DNA of 64,000 bases, from NCBI RefSeq assembly GCF_021502575.1, contig NZ_JAKFGN010000001.1, positions 1,798,001-1,862,000 on the forward strand, written 5' to 3'. Source of the stretch: Bradyrhizobium sp. G127 (GTDB lineage: Bacteria; Pseudomonadota; Alphaproteobacteria; Rhizobiales; Xanthobacteraceae). Shown piece by piece: positions 40,966 to 49,927 of the stretch. The translations under genes were made by a program, and so were the position numbers. Position 1 is the stretch's first letter. The number at the start of each line of letters is the position of its first letter. Under the pieces are notes generated by a model, which was not told the origin of the DNA, did not search any database, and saw only the letters and a program-made list of their open reading frames with translations.

Positions 40966-43421
40966 CCCGGCCGGTCTGGATTCTTCGCGCGCTGCTCAGC
41001 CACTGGACCCGGCACCGGATGCAGCTTGCGACCCTGCTGGTCGGATTGATTTCAGCGACCGCGTTGTGGAGCGGCGTGCAGGCGCTGAACCAGCAGGCGC
41101 GCAACAGCTATGACCGTGCAGCGGCGTCGTTCGGCGGCGGCAACACCGCGATGCTGGTCGGCCGCGACGGCCCGTCGTTTCCGCAGCAACTGTTCGTCGA
41201 TCTGCGCCGCGCCAACTGGGCGGTCTCGCCTGTCGTAGAAGGTCGCGTCGCGATCGGCGGCCGCTTGTTCCGGCTGCTCGGTATCGAGCCGCTGTCGTTG
41301 CCGCCGGGCGCCGGCACCGCGCCCAATGTCGGGCAGGCGGATTTGCAAAAGTTCCTGATGCCGCCGGGGCAGACTCTGGTCGCGCCGGAAACATTGGCAG
41401 ACCTCAAGCTGAGCGAAGGCGCGACGCCTCAGATCAATACCATGACGCTGCCGCCGATCGCGGTGCGGGATAATCTCGCGCCGGGCGTCTTGATCGTGGA
41501 CATCGGCGTTGCGCAGCGCCTTCTCAGCATGCCGGATCAGGTGTCGCGGTTGCTCGTTGGCGCGCAGACCGGCAAGCGCGCGCCGCTTGAGCAGGTGGTT
41601 GGCGATAAATTGCGCGTCGTGGAAGCGGGCGCACCGAGCGATCTCGAACGGCTCACGTCCAGCTTTCATCTGAATTTGACCGCGTTCGGGCTGCTGTCAT
41701 TTGTCGTTGGACTTTTCATCGTGCACTCGGCCATCGGGCTCGCGCTCGAACAGCGGCTGCCGATGCTGCGCACCATGCGCGCCTGTGGCGTCTCGGCGCG
41801 GGCGCTCACTGTCGTGCTGGTGACAGAACTTGTATCGATTGCGCTGTTGTCGGGCATCGTCGGATTGATCTGCGGCTATGTGGTCGCGGCGTTCCTGCTG
41901 CCGGATGTCGCTGCCAGCCTGCGCGGCTTGTATGGCGCGCAGATTCCCGGGCAACTCTCGCTACATCCAAGCTGGTGGCTCTCGGGTCTCGGCATGAGCG
42001 TCCTCGGCGCTCTGCTCGCTGCTGCGGCCGGACTTTATCGCGTCTATCGATTGCCAGTGCTCGCCGCGGCGCAACCCTATGCCTGGCAGCAATCCCAGCA
42101 GCGCTGGCTGATGCGGCAGGGCGCGGTCGCGCTTGCGGTCGCAATCGCTGCGGCGGCGTCGCTGTATTTCGGGGATTCCCTGACGTCAGGATTCCTGGTG
42201 CTGGCGGGACTGCTGCTGGCGGCGGCGTTGGCGTTGCCGGTCTTGCTCGGTGCCGTGCTGTGGTTCGGCCAGCGCGGCACCGTGCGCCCGTTGGCGAAAT
42301 GGTTCTGGGCCGACAGCCGCCAGCAACTGCCCGGATTGTCGCTGGCGTTGATGGCGCTGCTGCTGGCGCTCGCGGTCAATGTCGGGGTCGGCACCATGGT
42401 GCAGAGCTTCTCGCGGACCTTCACCGCATGGCTCGACGACCGGCTCGCAGCCGAGATCTATCTTAATGCCACCTCCGACGTGCAGGGTGTGGAGATCGTC
42501 ACATGGCTGCGGCAGCGGCCAGAGGTCGAGGCAATCCTGCCGGCGTGGCGCACCGACGTGACCATCAACACGCTTCCCGTCGAAGTGCTCGGCTTCGCCG
42601 ATCACGCCACCTATCGCGAACGCTGGCCGTTGCTGGAGTTGGTGCCGGGTGTCTGGGACAAGGTGCGCGCGGGCGAGGGTGCGCTGGTCAGCGAGCAGCT
42701 TGCGCGACGGCTTCACGTTCAGCTTGAAGATGAGGTAAAGATTCCAACTTCCGGCGGGCTATGGCCGATCAAAGTTGCCGGGATCTATCCCGACTATGGC
42801 AATCCGAAAGGCCAGATCGGCGTGGACATCGACGCGCTCGCGAAACACTGGCCGGAGATTACGCGCACGCGCTTCGGCCTGCGGGTCAAGCCGGACAAAG
42901 TCTCCGCGCTTGTCGTCGCGCTGCGCGATAAATTCGGACTCGATTCCAGCCGGTTACTGGATCAGGCGACACTGAAGTCAGAATCGACCCGCATCTTTAA
43001 CCGCACCTTCTCGGTCACCTCGGCGCTGAACGCTTTCACCCTCGGGGTGGCGGGCGTGGCGCTGCTGACGAGCCTGCTGACTTTGAGCAACAGCCGGCTG
43101 CCGCAGCTTGCGCCGCTGTGGGCGCTCGGGCTGACGCGGCGGCGGCTGGCCGGGATAGAGTTGCTGAAGACCATGTCAGTGGCGTTCATCACCGCGTTGC
43201 TGGCGCTGCCGCTCGGCCTGCTGGTCGCATGGTGTCTGGTGGCGGTGGTGAACGTGAAGGCGTTCGGCTGGCGGCTGCCGTTCCATGTCTTCCCTACGCA
43301 GCTGTTCGAATTGCTTGCGATTGCGATGCTCGCCGCATTGCTGGCGACGTGCCTTCCCATTTTACGGCTGATGCGGCTGCAACCGGCCGCGCTTGTGAAG
43401 ATCTTTGCCAATGAGCGGTGA
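40962..43421 (+). CDS. ABC transporter permease, FtsX/MacB domain, duplicated
   Basis: An 819-residue membrane protein. It has an N-terminal helix, a large periplasmic domain, then three helices (LLSFVVGLFIVHSAIGLAL; VVLVTELVSIALLSGIVGLI; then LSGLGMSVLGALLAAAAGLY). A central hydrophobic linker and a second copy follow (FTLGVAGVALLTSLLTLSNS to the end, MLAALLATCLPILRLMRLQP). That is the duplicated FtsX layout of large exporter permeases such as those encoded next to attH-like genes. It overlaps its ATPase gene by 4 bp and the next gene by 11 bp, so all three are coupled. Confidence 0.9.
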   Translation: MTRPVWILRALLSHWTRHRMQLATLLVGLISATALWSGVQALNQQARNSYDRAAASFGGGNTAMLVGRDGPSFPQQLFVDLRRANWAVSPVVEGRVAIGGRLFRLLGIEPLSLPPGAGTAPNVGQADLQKFLMPPGQTLVAPETLADLKLSEGATPQINTMTLPPIAVRDNLAPGVLIVDIGVAQRLLSMPDQVSRLLVGAQTGKRAPLEQVVGDKLRVVEAGAPSDLERLTSSFHLNLTAFGLLSFVVGLFIVHSAIGLALEQRLPMLRTMRACGVSARALTVVLVTELVSIALLSGIVGLICGYVVAAFLLPDVAASLRGLYGAQIPGQLSLHPSWWLSGLGMSVLGALLAAAAGLYRVYRLPVLAAAQPYAWQQSQQRWLMRQGAVALAVAIAAAASLYFGDSLTSGFLVLAGLLLAAALALPVLLGAVLWFGQRGTVRPLAKWFWADSRQQLPGLSLALMALLLALAVNVGVGTMVQSFSRTFTAWLDDRLAAEIYLNATSDVQGVEIVTWLRQRPEVEAILPAWRTDVTINTLPVEVLGFADHATYRERWPLLELVPGVWDKVRAGEGALVSEQLARRLHVQLEDEVKIPTSGGLWPIKVAGIYPDYGNPKGQIGVDIDALAKHWPEITRTRFGLRVKPDKVSALVVALRDKFGLDSSRLLDQATLKSESTRIFNRTFSVTSALNAFTLGVAGVALLTSLLTLSNSRLPQLAPLWALGLTRRRLAGIELLKTMSVAFITALLALPLGLLVAWCLVAVVNVKAFGWRLPFHVFPTQLFELLAIAMLAALLATCLPILRLMRLQPAALVKIFANER

Positions 43422-44499
43422 ATTTCATATCGGCCGTCGCGTCTTCATCGGCGGCAGTCTCTTGATGCCGCTCGGCGGCACGCTGGCGCGCGCGCAGGGC
43501 TTTGCCGGTCTCGGTGGTGAGAGTGAAGGTTTTGCTTCCGTTGTTCCGGGCAAGGTTCTGGAATTCCCCCGCGATCACGGCCCGCATCCCGACTACCGCA
43601 TTGAGTGGTGGTATCTCACCGCAAATTTGCAGGACGCCACCGGTGCAGCGTGGGGCGCGCAATGGACGCTCTTCCGGCAGACCGTGACGCCGGGCGCGCA
43701 GCAGGCTGGCTGGGCCAGCCAGGAGATATGGATGGGGCATGCCGCCGTTACCAGCGCCGGCACGCATCGCTACGCCGAAAAGTTTGGGCGCGGTGGCGTC
43801 GGGCAGGCGGGCGTGGACGCGCAGCCGTTTCATGCGTGGATCGATTCATGGGAGATGCGCGGGCTTGAGGCGTTCCACGCCAAAATGGTCTCGCCACTGG
43901 TAGTGTCTGCGTCAGGCGCGGATTTTAGCTACGCGCTCACGCTCGAGGGGGACCGTCCGCTGGTGCTGCAAGGCGAGGGTGGCTACAGCAAAAAATCAGA
44001 GCGCGGGCAGGCGTCCTATTACTACAGCCAGCCCTATTATCGCGCGTCCGGCGCGATCATGCTCGGCGACAGGCAGGTCGCCGTCACCGGCCGCGCCTGG
44101 ATGGACCGCGAATGGAGCAGCCAACCGCTGGCGTCCGACCAAACCGGATGGGACTGGTTCTCGCTGCATCTGGAGTCAGGTGAGAAGGTGATGCTGTTTC
44201 GTCTGCGGCAGAAGGACGGCCGGAACTATTTCGCGGGTAACTGGATCGATCGCAACGGGCGCTCCGAACCGCTGGCGGCGAATATCATTGCGATGACGCC
44301 GACCGGATTCACCGAGATTAATGGCCGCAAGCTGCCGACATCATGGACGGTCGAGATTGCGGATCGCGGGCTGAAGATTGACAGCGTGCCGCTGAATGCG
44401 AAAAGCTGGATGGGCACGCGCTTCGCCTATTGGGAGGGCCCGATCAGTTTTCGCGGCAGCCACAGCGGCGTCGGCTATCTTGAAATGACGGGATATTAG
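43411..44499 (+). CDS. AttH/CrtC-like secreted lipocalin-fold protein
   Basis: A 362-residue protein of the hydroxyneurosporene-synthase/AttH family. The ATG at 43411 lies inside the end of the permease gene. The N-terminus GRRVFIGGSLLMPLGGTLARA looks like a Tat or Sec signal with cleavage after ARAQ. Core segments FPRDHGPHPDYRIEWWYLTANL, QWTLFRQTV, GQASYYYSQPYYRASG, AWMDREWSSQPL and WDWFSLHLESGEKVMLFRLRQ are hallmarks of this fold. The arrangement ATPase, FtsX permease, AttH recalls the attEFGH cluster of Agrobacterium. True carotenoid hydration is unlikely, since no carotenoid gene is nearby. Its role is probably in the envelope. Confidence 0.88.
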   Translation: MSGEFHIGRRVFIGGSLLMPLGGTLARAQGFAGLGGESEGFASVVPGKVLEFPRDHGPHPDYRIEWWYLTANLQDATGAAWGAQWTLFRQTVTPGAQQAGWASQEIWMGHAAVTSAGTHRYAEKFGRGGVGQAGVDAQPFHAWIDSWEMRGLEAFHAKMVSPLVVSASGADFSYALTLEGDRPLVLQGEGGYSKKSERGQASYYYSQPYYRASGAIMLGDRQVAVTGRAWMDREWSSQPLASDQTGWDWFSLHLESGEKVMLFRLRQKDGRNYFAGNWIDRNGRSEPLAANIIAMTPTGFTEINGRKLPTSWTVEIADRGLKIDSVPLNAKSWMGTRFAYWEGPISFRGSHSGVGYLEMTGY

Positions 44500-44514
44500 A
44501 AATTCGCTATTTTC

Positions 44515-44588
44515 GTCGTTGTCGGCGAAGCGAAGCAATCCAGCAATATGAGCGGGATTGCTTCGTTGCTTCGCGCTTTGCAATGACG
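44515..44588. repeat. Family B palindrome, shortened copy
   Basis: CGAAGCGAAGCAATCC is inverted downstream as GGGATTGCTTCG and GCTTCG, closing with CAATGACG. It matches the inner part of the elements at 17084 and 31726. It lies just after the attH-like gene and before the aldo/keto reductase gene. Confidence 0.65.
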
Positions 44589-44610
44589 GTCGGATATATC
44601 GAGGATCAAT

Positions 44611-45450
44611 ATGAAACAAAAAGCATTCGGCAACATGGGTGCGCAAGTCTCGGTGATCGGGCAGGGCACCTGGTACATTGATCACGGTGACCGGGCAGCG
44701 GCCGTGGCTGCGTTGCGCAAGGGGCTTGATCTCGGCATGACCCATATTGACACCGCCGAGATGTACGGCGATGCCGAGCTTGTTGTCGCGGACGCGATGG
44801 ACGGTCGTCGCGACGAGGTGTTCCTGGTGTCCAAGGTGTTGCCGAGCAACGCCTCGCGGCGCGGTACGGTGCAGGCCTGCGAGCGGTCACTGAAGCGGCT
44901 GAAGACCGATCGGCTCGATTGCTATTTGCTGCACTGGCGTGGGCAGTATCCATTGGAGGAGACCGCCGAGGCCTTCGAGGAACTTGTCAGCACCGGGAAA
45001 ATCCGGTCATGGGGCGTCAGCAACTTCGATGCATCGGACCTCGCGGAGATGGTCGATGCCGCTGGCGAGGGCCGCATCGCTTGCAATCAGGTGCTCTATC
45101 ATCTGAACGAACGCGCCATCGAACATTCGGTGATTCCGTGGTGCGAGGCGCATGGTGTCGCGGTGGTGGCGTATTCTCCCTTCGGTCATGACGATTTCCC
45201 CGGCGCGCAGTCGGCAGGCGGCAAGGTGTTGCAGCAGATCGCGGCACGTCACGGTGCGACACCGCGTCAGGTGGCGCTTGCGTTCCTCACACGATGGCCG
45301 TCGGTATTTGCTGTTCCCAAGGCTTCGGCATCGGGTCATGCCGCGGAAAACGCAGGCGCGGGAGATGTCACGCTGACGGAGAACGATATCGGCGCGCTCG
45401 ACGAGGCGTTTCCGCTGGGGCGCGAGCCGCGCAGTCTGCCGATGATCTAG
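44611..45450 (+). CDS. Aldo/keto reductase
   Basis: A 279-residue NADPH-dependent TIM-barrel reductase. The ATG follows GAGG. The catalytic tetrad is in view: Asp in MTHIDTAEMYGDAELV, Tyr in the same segment, Lys in VFLVSKVLPSNA, and His in YLLHWRGQYPLEE. Cofactor-binding elements WGVSNFDASDL and the C-terminal VFAVPKASASGHAAENA are normal. It ends in a 4-bp CTAG overlap with the convergent TauE-like gene. Substrate is unknown, as for most of the family. Confidence 0.93.
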   Translation: MKQKAFGNMGAQVSVIGQGTWYIDHGDRAAAVAALRKGLDLGMTHIDTAEMYGDAELVVADAMDGRRDEVFLVSKVLPSNASRRGTVQACERSLKRLKTDRLDCYLLHWRGQYPLEETAEAFEELVSTGKIRSWGVSNFDASDLAEMVDAAGEGRIACNQVLYHLNERAIEHSVIPWCEAHGVAVVAYSPFGHDDFPGAQSAGGKVLQQIAARHGATPRQVALAFLTRWPSVFAVPKASASGHAAENAGAGDVTLTENDIGALDEAFPLGREPRSLPMI

Positions 45451-46205
45451 ATCACCGCCTTAACTCCCTGCCAGAGCAGCAGCAGCGACACCAGAAACAG
45501 CAGCACATAGGCGATCTGGTAGAAGATCCCGGTCGGCGTGACACGGACCAGCCAGATGCCCGCGAAATTCGCCAGTACAGCAATCGGCAGCAGCAGCAGC
45601 GACGTCACGAAATTCTTCGCCGTGAATTGCGCAAGCAGGAAGTAGGGGCCGATCTTCAGCACGTTGATGATCGCAAAGAAGATTGTGGTGGTGCCGACCA
45701 GCACCAGCTTGGGCAAGCGCTGCGGCAGGACATGAACCTGAAACGGCGGGCCACCGCCCTGCGTCATGAAGGATGTAAATCCCGAGACGCCGCCCCAGAT
45801 CACGCCGCTTGTGACGGTCGCTTTGTGCTGTTCGATCTGGTTGCGACGCAGCCATGTATTGGCGACGAACGCGAGTCCGATGACACCGATAATGATGCGC
45901 ACCAGCGCATCGGAAAGGTGCGAGGCCAGCAGCCAGCCGATCGCCATGCCGGCGAAAGCCCCGGGCAGCATGACCTTCAGATTCCACGAATCCCAGTCGC
46001 GCCGGTACACGTAAACTGAAATGGCATCCTGCGTGATAAGAATAGGCAGGATCAGCGCGGCGGCCTCCAGCGGCGGAAGATACAGCGCCAGCAGCGGTGT
46101 CGATGCAATGCCGAGGCCGGCGAAGCCGCCTTTCGATAACCCCAGTAGGATTACTGACGGAATGGCGACGAAGTAAAACGTCGGTTCGGTGATGATGGCG
46201 TACAA
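45447..46205 (-). CDS. TauE/SafE-family sulfite/anion exporter
   Basis: A 252-residue permease with about eight membrane helices in two related halves. Family marks are VILLGLSKGGFAGLGIASTPLLAL in the first half and WGGVSGFTSFMTQGGGPPFQVH in the second. No ATG is available at the expected position; the TTG at 46205 with GGA upstream gives a sensible N-terminus (M)YAIITEPTFY. A frame extending to 46286 has a proline/arginine-rich lead unlike a membrane protein. Substrates could be sulfite, sulfoacetate or other anions; it is 33 kb from the ssu genes, so no link can be claimed. Confidence 0.85.
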   Translation of the reverse strand: MYAIITEPTFYFVAIPSVILLGLSKGGFAGLGIASTPLLALYLPPLEAAALILPILITQDAISVYVYRRDWDSWNLKVMLPGAFAGMAIGWLLASHLSDALVRIIIGVIGLAFVANTWLRRNQIEQHKATVTSGVIWGGVSGFTSFMTQGGGPPFQVHVLPQRLPKLVLVGTTTIFFAIINVLKIGPYFLLAQFTAKNFVTSLLLLPIAVLANFAGIWLVRVTPTGIFYQIAYVLLFLVSLLLLWQGVKAVI

Positions 46206-46390
46206 ACTATAATTCCGCGGGCGAGACCGAAATGGAGCTGGTTTTGGTGGCGGGTATGCCTGTGAACGATATGTGACGAGTCGCAATGACGCCGCCGGTC
46301 ACCTTAGGCCCCAGATCGCGCTGCAAGATCAACTGATATAACTGCCCAGAAATGCAGGCCGCCCTTGTGAGTTTGCAGGGACAGCCCTAG

Positions 46391-46654
46391 ATGTCGGTCA
46401 TGCCCCGTTATTTCTTCAACACCCGTATCGGTGAGACGCTGATCCCCGATCCCGAAGGCGAGGAGTTGCGCGACCCCGATCACGCATGGGAGATCGCGCG
46501 CGCAACCATCCGGCAGATTTTGCAGGAAGAGGGCGATGACCCGAGCCTGCTGTCCGCTTCGCTGGAAGTCACCGACGCCAGCGGTGTGATCGTGCTCGAA
46601 TTCCCGTTCACCGAAGCACTGGAGATTCCGGACGACCCGCCTTCGCGGCATTGA
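46391..46654 (+). CDS. DUF6894-type small protein
   Basis: An 87-residue acidic cytosolic protein. The sequence MPRYFFNTRIGETLIPDPEG followed by DHAWEIARATI is the common pattern of a small-protein family abundant in Bradyrhizobium and relatives, without known function. The ATG at 46391 is used here because AGGGAC lies upstream, though relatives usually start at the second Met (46400). The last 47 bp overlap the convergent lysR gene. The preceding 185 bp to the TauE-like gene hold nothing recognised. Confidence 0.75.
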   Translation: MSVMPRYFFNTRIGETLIPDPEGEELRDPDHAWEIARATIRQILQEEGDDPSLLSASLEVTDASGVIVLEFPFTEALEIPDDPPSRH

Positions 46655-47570
46655 CGCGGCTGGCGGCAGCCCGCGCGGCCGGATCTGCCTCGCCCTGCGC
46701 GAGTTTGACGGCGAGGTCGGCGACGAGTTCGGCGGCCAGCGTGTCGGGCGATGCAAGCCAGCTTGCGGAGAAGGTCAGGGCGGGCACTTGCAGGTTGGTG
46801 CTGAGGAGATTGAGTTGTCCTTCCGCCAGTTCACGCTCGACGATCGCAGTCGGGATCACCGCAACCCCGATGCCGTCCGTCGCCATCCGTATCACCGTCG
46901 CCAGCGACGCGCTGGCGTGCAGCCGGATCGACGGCAGGTCGGGCCGGTTGAACAGCGAGCGCACGATTTCATAAGGCTGCGTCTTGCGCGGAAAGGTGAT
47001 GATCGCGTAGCGCGCGAGATCGTGGGCCGTGAGCACGACGTTGCGCAGGGCCAGCGACGGACTGGCGACGAACGAGATCGGATAGTCGCACAGCACGCGG
47101 TTGCGCACGTTCGAAGCCGACCACGGGCCGAGGCAGAAGGCGAGATCGATCTCCTGCGCCAGCAGTCGCGCGCGCAGGTTTGGCGTGATGTCGACCTCGA
47201 CTTCCAGCGAGAGATTGGGATGCGCGTTGGCGACCTGCTCGATCAGTTGCGGCAGCCAGGTGTGCACGATGGTTTCAGACACGCCGAGGCGCAGGATGCC
47301 CCGCATCGCGGAGCGGTCCATGACTGCTGCGAGCATTTCCGAGCGCAGGCCGATCAGCTTCTCGGCATATTGCATCATCTGCCGTCCGCTCGGAGTCGGC
47401 GTGACGTTGCGGCTGTCACGCTGCAACAGCTTTACACCCAGTTCCGATTCAAGCTGGGCGATACGTTGCGAGATTGCGGGCTGTGTGGTGTTGAGTTTGC
47501 GCGCAGCGCCGCCGAAGCTGCCGAGGGTCACCACCCAAAGAAATGTCTCGATTGACTTGAAATCGATCAT
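46608..47570 (-). CDS. LysR-family transcriptional regulator
   Basis: A 320-residue regulator. The N-terminal winged helix is FKSIETFLWVVTLGSFGGAA plus LNTTQPAISQRIAQLESELG, followed by LLQRDSRNVTPTPSGRQMMQYAEKL. The effector domain (residues about 90-295) has the two-lobed layout with SFVASPSLALR and ATDGIGVAVIPTAIVERELAEG. It is divergent from the DUF1445 gene, with a clear palindrome between them at 47600. It probably activates that gene and the ABC importer genes that follow. The C-terminal 25 residues are Ala/Arg-rich and overlap the DUF6894 gene. Confidence 0.93.
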   Translation of the reverse strand: MIDFKSIETFLWVVTLGSFGGAARKLNTTQPAISQRIAQLESELGVKLLQRDSRNVTPTPSGRQMMQYAEKLIGLRSEMLAAVMDRSAMRGILRLGVSETIVHTWLPQLIEQVANAHPNLSLEVEVDITPNLRARLLAQEIDLAFCLGPWSASNVRNRVLCDYPISFVASPSLALRNVVLTAHDLARYAIITFPRKTQPYEIVRSLFNRPDLPSIRLHASASLATVIRMATDGIGVAVIPTAIVERELAEGQLNLLSTNLQVPALTFSASWLASPDTLAAELVADLAVKLAQGEADPAARAAASRVNAAKAGRPESPVLR

Positions 47571-47599
47571 GCCTGTTTACCCCGCAATTGATTAGTTGA

Positions 47600-47619
47600 T
47601 CTTATCGTTCTTGATAAGA
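47600..47619. promoter_or_regulatory. LysR-type operator TCTTATC-N6-GATAAGA
   Basis: A perfect 7-bp inverted repeat at 47600-47606 and 47613-47619 lies 30 bp upstream of lysR and 65 bp upstream of the DUF1445 gene. Inside it is ATC-N6-GAT, with T and A correctly placed for a LysR-type recognition box. It is the obvious site for the divergent regulator. Confidence 0.7.
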
Positions 47620-47684
47620 AAACACGACTGGACTTTATGATACTGCAATGATCCACTCTTTTGCGAGAGAAACGGAGTGGTCTT

Positions 47685-48527
47685 ATGCTTTCGGCGACCG
47701 CGCAGGTCCTTCCATCCGCACAAAGTCCGTCAAGTGCACAGGGCGCTGTGCCGGCGCTCCCCGGCCAGGAGGCGCGACTGGCCTATCGGGCGGGCAAGGT
47801 CGGCGTGACGGCTGGCGTCGCGCCGGGCTTCGTTCAGGGCAATCTCGCCATCCTTCCGGAAAAACTGGCGTCGGCGTTTCATCGCTTCTGCCAGCTCAAC
47901 CCCAAGCCATGCCCCATCATCGGCATGTCCGAAGTCGGCGACCCGCGCATTCCTGCGCTCGGCATCGATCTCGACATCCGTACTGATTTGCCACGCTATC
48001 GCATCTGGCGCGGTGGACAACTCACTGAAGAGCCGACCGACATCATGGCGCACTGGCGCGACGATCTGGTCGCTTTCGTCATCGGCTGTTCGTTCTCGTT
48101 CGAAGAGGCGCTGATCGCGGACGGCCTGAAGATCCGCCACATCGAGGAAGGGCGCAATGTCCCGATGTATCGCACCAACGTTCCCTGCGCGTCGGCCGGC
48201 CCGTTTGCAGGACCGCTGGTTGTTTCGATGCGGCCGTTCAAGCCTGCGGATGCGATCCGCGCCATCCAGATCACCACGCGGTTTCCGGCGGTGCACGGCG
48301 CGCCCGTGCATTTCGGCAAGCCGGAGCTGATCGGCATCAAGGATGTTGCGAAGCCTGACTATGGCGACGCCGTGAGCATTCAGTCTGATGAGGTGCCGGT
48401 ATTTTGGGCGTGCGGAGTGACACCGCAATCGGTCATTCTGCAATCGCGCCCTGACTTCGCGATCACTCATGCACCCGGCTACATGCTGGTGACGGATGTG
48501 CGCAATTCCGAATTCTCGATCCAGTGA
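47685..48527 (+). CDS. DUF1445 protein (putative hydro-lyase / D-glutamate cyclase-like)
   Basis: A 280-residue soluble protein. The ATG at 47685 follows GGAG. Family marks are [29 protein letters not shown], then ADFLRYCQ-like [50 protein letters not shown], and near the end [13 protein letters not shown] with [12 protein letters not shown]. The family is annotated as hydro-lyase, and related proteins act on D-glutamate or 5-oxoproline. It lies between a LysR gene and a branched-chain-type ABC importer, so it may act on the imported compound, possibly an amino-acid derivative. That last step is inference. Confidence 0.9.
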   Translation: MLSATAQVLPSAQSPSSAQGAVPALPGQEARLAYRAGKVGVTAGVAPGFVQGNLAILPEKLASAFHRFCQLNPKPCPIIGMSEVGDPRIPALGIDLDIRTDLPRYRIWRGGQLTEEPTDIMAHWRDDLVAFVIGCSFSFEEALIADGLKIRHIEEGRNVPMYRTNVPCASAGPFAGPLVVSMRPFKPADAIRAIQITTRFPAVHGAPVHFGKPELIGIKDVAKPDYGDAVSIQSDEVPVFWACGVTPQSVILQSRPDFAITHAPGYMLVTDVRNSEFSIQ

Positions 48528-48585
48528 AATCTAGTCATTGAAATCCGCCGCAAGGTCTTTTGTAAGACAAACAGGAGTATTGTTG

Positions 48586-49833
48586 ATGAATCGCCGCGAA
48601 GTGTTGTTGTCCGGTGTTGCCCTATCCCTTGCCGGCGCTGTCGGAACCCGCGCCTTCGCGCAGGTCGGCGAAATCCTGATCGGCTGCATCTGGCCGCTGA
48701 CCGGCCCGACGGCGCAGATCGGCGCCGATGCGCGGCACGCGCTGGAAACCGCCGCCGACATCGTCAACTCTTCCTATGATCTCGACCTGCCGACCGCGAA
48801 GAACGCAGGTCTCGCCGGCCTCGGCGGTGCCAAGATCAAGCTGGTGTTCGCCGACCATCAAGGCGATCCCCAGAAGGGCCGCGCCGAAGCCGAGCGCCTG
48901 ATCACCCAGGACAAGGTCGTCGCCATCTGCGGCGCTTTCCATTCCTCGGTGTCCGCCACGGTCAGCGCCTCGTGCGAGCGCTACGGCATTCCCTATCTCG
49001 CCGCTGACTCGTCGTCGCCCAGCCTGCATCGCCGCGGCCTGAAGTTCTTCTTCCGCGCCGCCGCCCATGACGAGATGTTCTCGCTCGCCATGTTCGACTT
49101 CATGGATGCGCTGAAGAAGAAGGGCAAGAAGATCGACAGCGTCGGACTGTTCTACGAAGACACCATCTTCGGCACCGACTCGTCGAACGTGCAGCGCAAG
49201 CTCGCCACCGACCGTGGCTATAAGGTCGTCGCCGACATCAAATACCGCGCCTCGTCGCCGTCGCTGACCGCCGAAGTGCAGCAGATCAAGAGCGCCAATC
49301 CGGATGTGCTGCTGCCGTCGAGCTACACCACCGACACCATTCTTCTGATGAAGACGATGGATGAACTTGGCTATAAGCCGAACAACATCCTGGCGCAGGC
49401 TGCGGGCTTCTCCGACAAGGCGACGTTCGATGCGGTGGGTGACAAGCTCAACGGCATGATCTCGCGCGCCAGCTTCTCGCTCGATCTCGCGGCCAAGCGG
49501 CCGTCGGTCGGCAAGGTCAACGACATGTTCAAGGCCCGCGCCAATCGCGACCTCAACGACAACACCTCGCGGCAATTGACGGCGGTGCTGGTTCTGGCCG
49601 ACGCCATCGATCGTGCCAAGTCCACCGACGGCGAGAAGATCCGCGCGGCGCTGGCGGCCACCGATACGCCCGGCGAGAAGACCATCATGCCGTGGAAGCG
49701 CATCAAGTTCACCGCCGAAGGCCAGAACGACGACGCCGATCCGGTGCTGCTGCAGTATCTCGGCGGCAAGTTCATCACCGTTTATCCGGATCAGGCCGCG
49801 ATCGCCGAGCCGAAATGGCCGATGAACGGGTGA
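48586..49833 (+). CDS. Branched-chain-amino-acid-type ABC substrate-binding protein
   Basis: A 415-residue periplasmic protein of the LivK/AmiC class. The ATG at 48586 has CAGGAG eight bases upstream and begins MNRREVLLSGVALSLAGAVG, a twin-arginine-like signal ending TRAFAQ. The mature part shows ILIGCIWPLTGPTAQIGADA, IKLVFADHQGDPQKGRAEAERLI, VVAICGAFHSSVSATVSASCERYGIPY and, later, VGLFYEDTIFGT. It is larger than LivK (about 370), like binding proteins for amides or aromatics. A terminator follows its stop codon and then the permease genes. Confidence 0.9.
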   Translation: MNRREVLLSGVALSLAGAVGTRAFAQVGEILIGCIWPLTGPTAQIGADARHALETAADIVNSSYDLDLPTAKNAGLAGLGGAKIKLVFADHQGDPQKGRAEAERLITQDKVVAICGAFHSSVSATVSASCERYGIPYLAADSSSPSLHRRGLKFFFRAAAHDEMFSLAMFDFMDALKKKGKKIDSVGLFYEDTIFGTDSSNVQRKLATDRGYKVVADIKYRASSPSLTAEVQQIKSANPDVLLPSSYTTDTILLMKTMDELGYKPNNILAQAAGFSDKATFDAVGDKLNGMISRASFSLDLAAKRPSVGKVNDMFKARANRDLNDNTSRQLTAVLVLADAIDRAKSTDGEKIRAALAATDTPGEKTIMPWKRIKFTAEGQNDDADPVLLQYLGGKFITVYPDQAAIAEPKWPMNG

Positions 49834-49844
49834 CCCCGCGACAA

Positions 49845-49872
49845 GGCGCTGCCTTCCCGGCAGCGCCTTTTT
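49845..49872 (+). terminator. Rho-independent terminator or attenuator between binding protein and permease genes
   Basis: A perfect 9-bp stem GGCGCTGCC/GGCAGCGCC with loop TTCCC (49845-49867) is followed by TTTTT. It lies 12 bp past the binding-protein stop and 56 bp before the permease start in the same direction. Partial read-through would give more binding protein than permease. Confidence 0.88.
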
Positions 49873-49927
49873 CATGAATGCTCGAATGTGGTGGGACGGC
49901 TCTGCCGCCGTTCGCACGTTTATCTGG

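Noticed and set aside
46206-46286. N-terminal extension of the TauE-like permease
   Set aside because: The added residues are Pro/Arg-rich and start at TTG without a ribosome site; the internal TTG fits the membrane topology better.
48622-49917. A 431-codon open frame on the - strand
   Set aside because: Antisense to the Liv-type binding protein, which has signal peptide, ribosome site and terminator.
49874-49927. Upstream ATG start for livH
   Set aside because: It directly follows the terminator U-tract, so its ribosome site would be inside the hairpin; the extra residues do not look like a LivH N-terminus.
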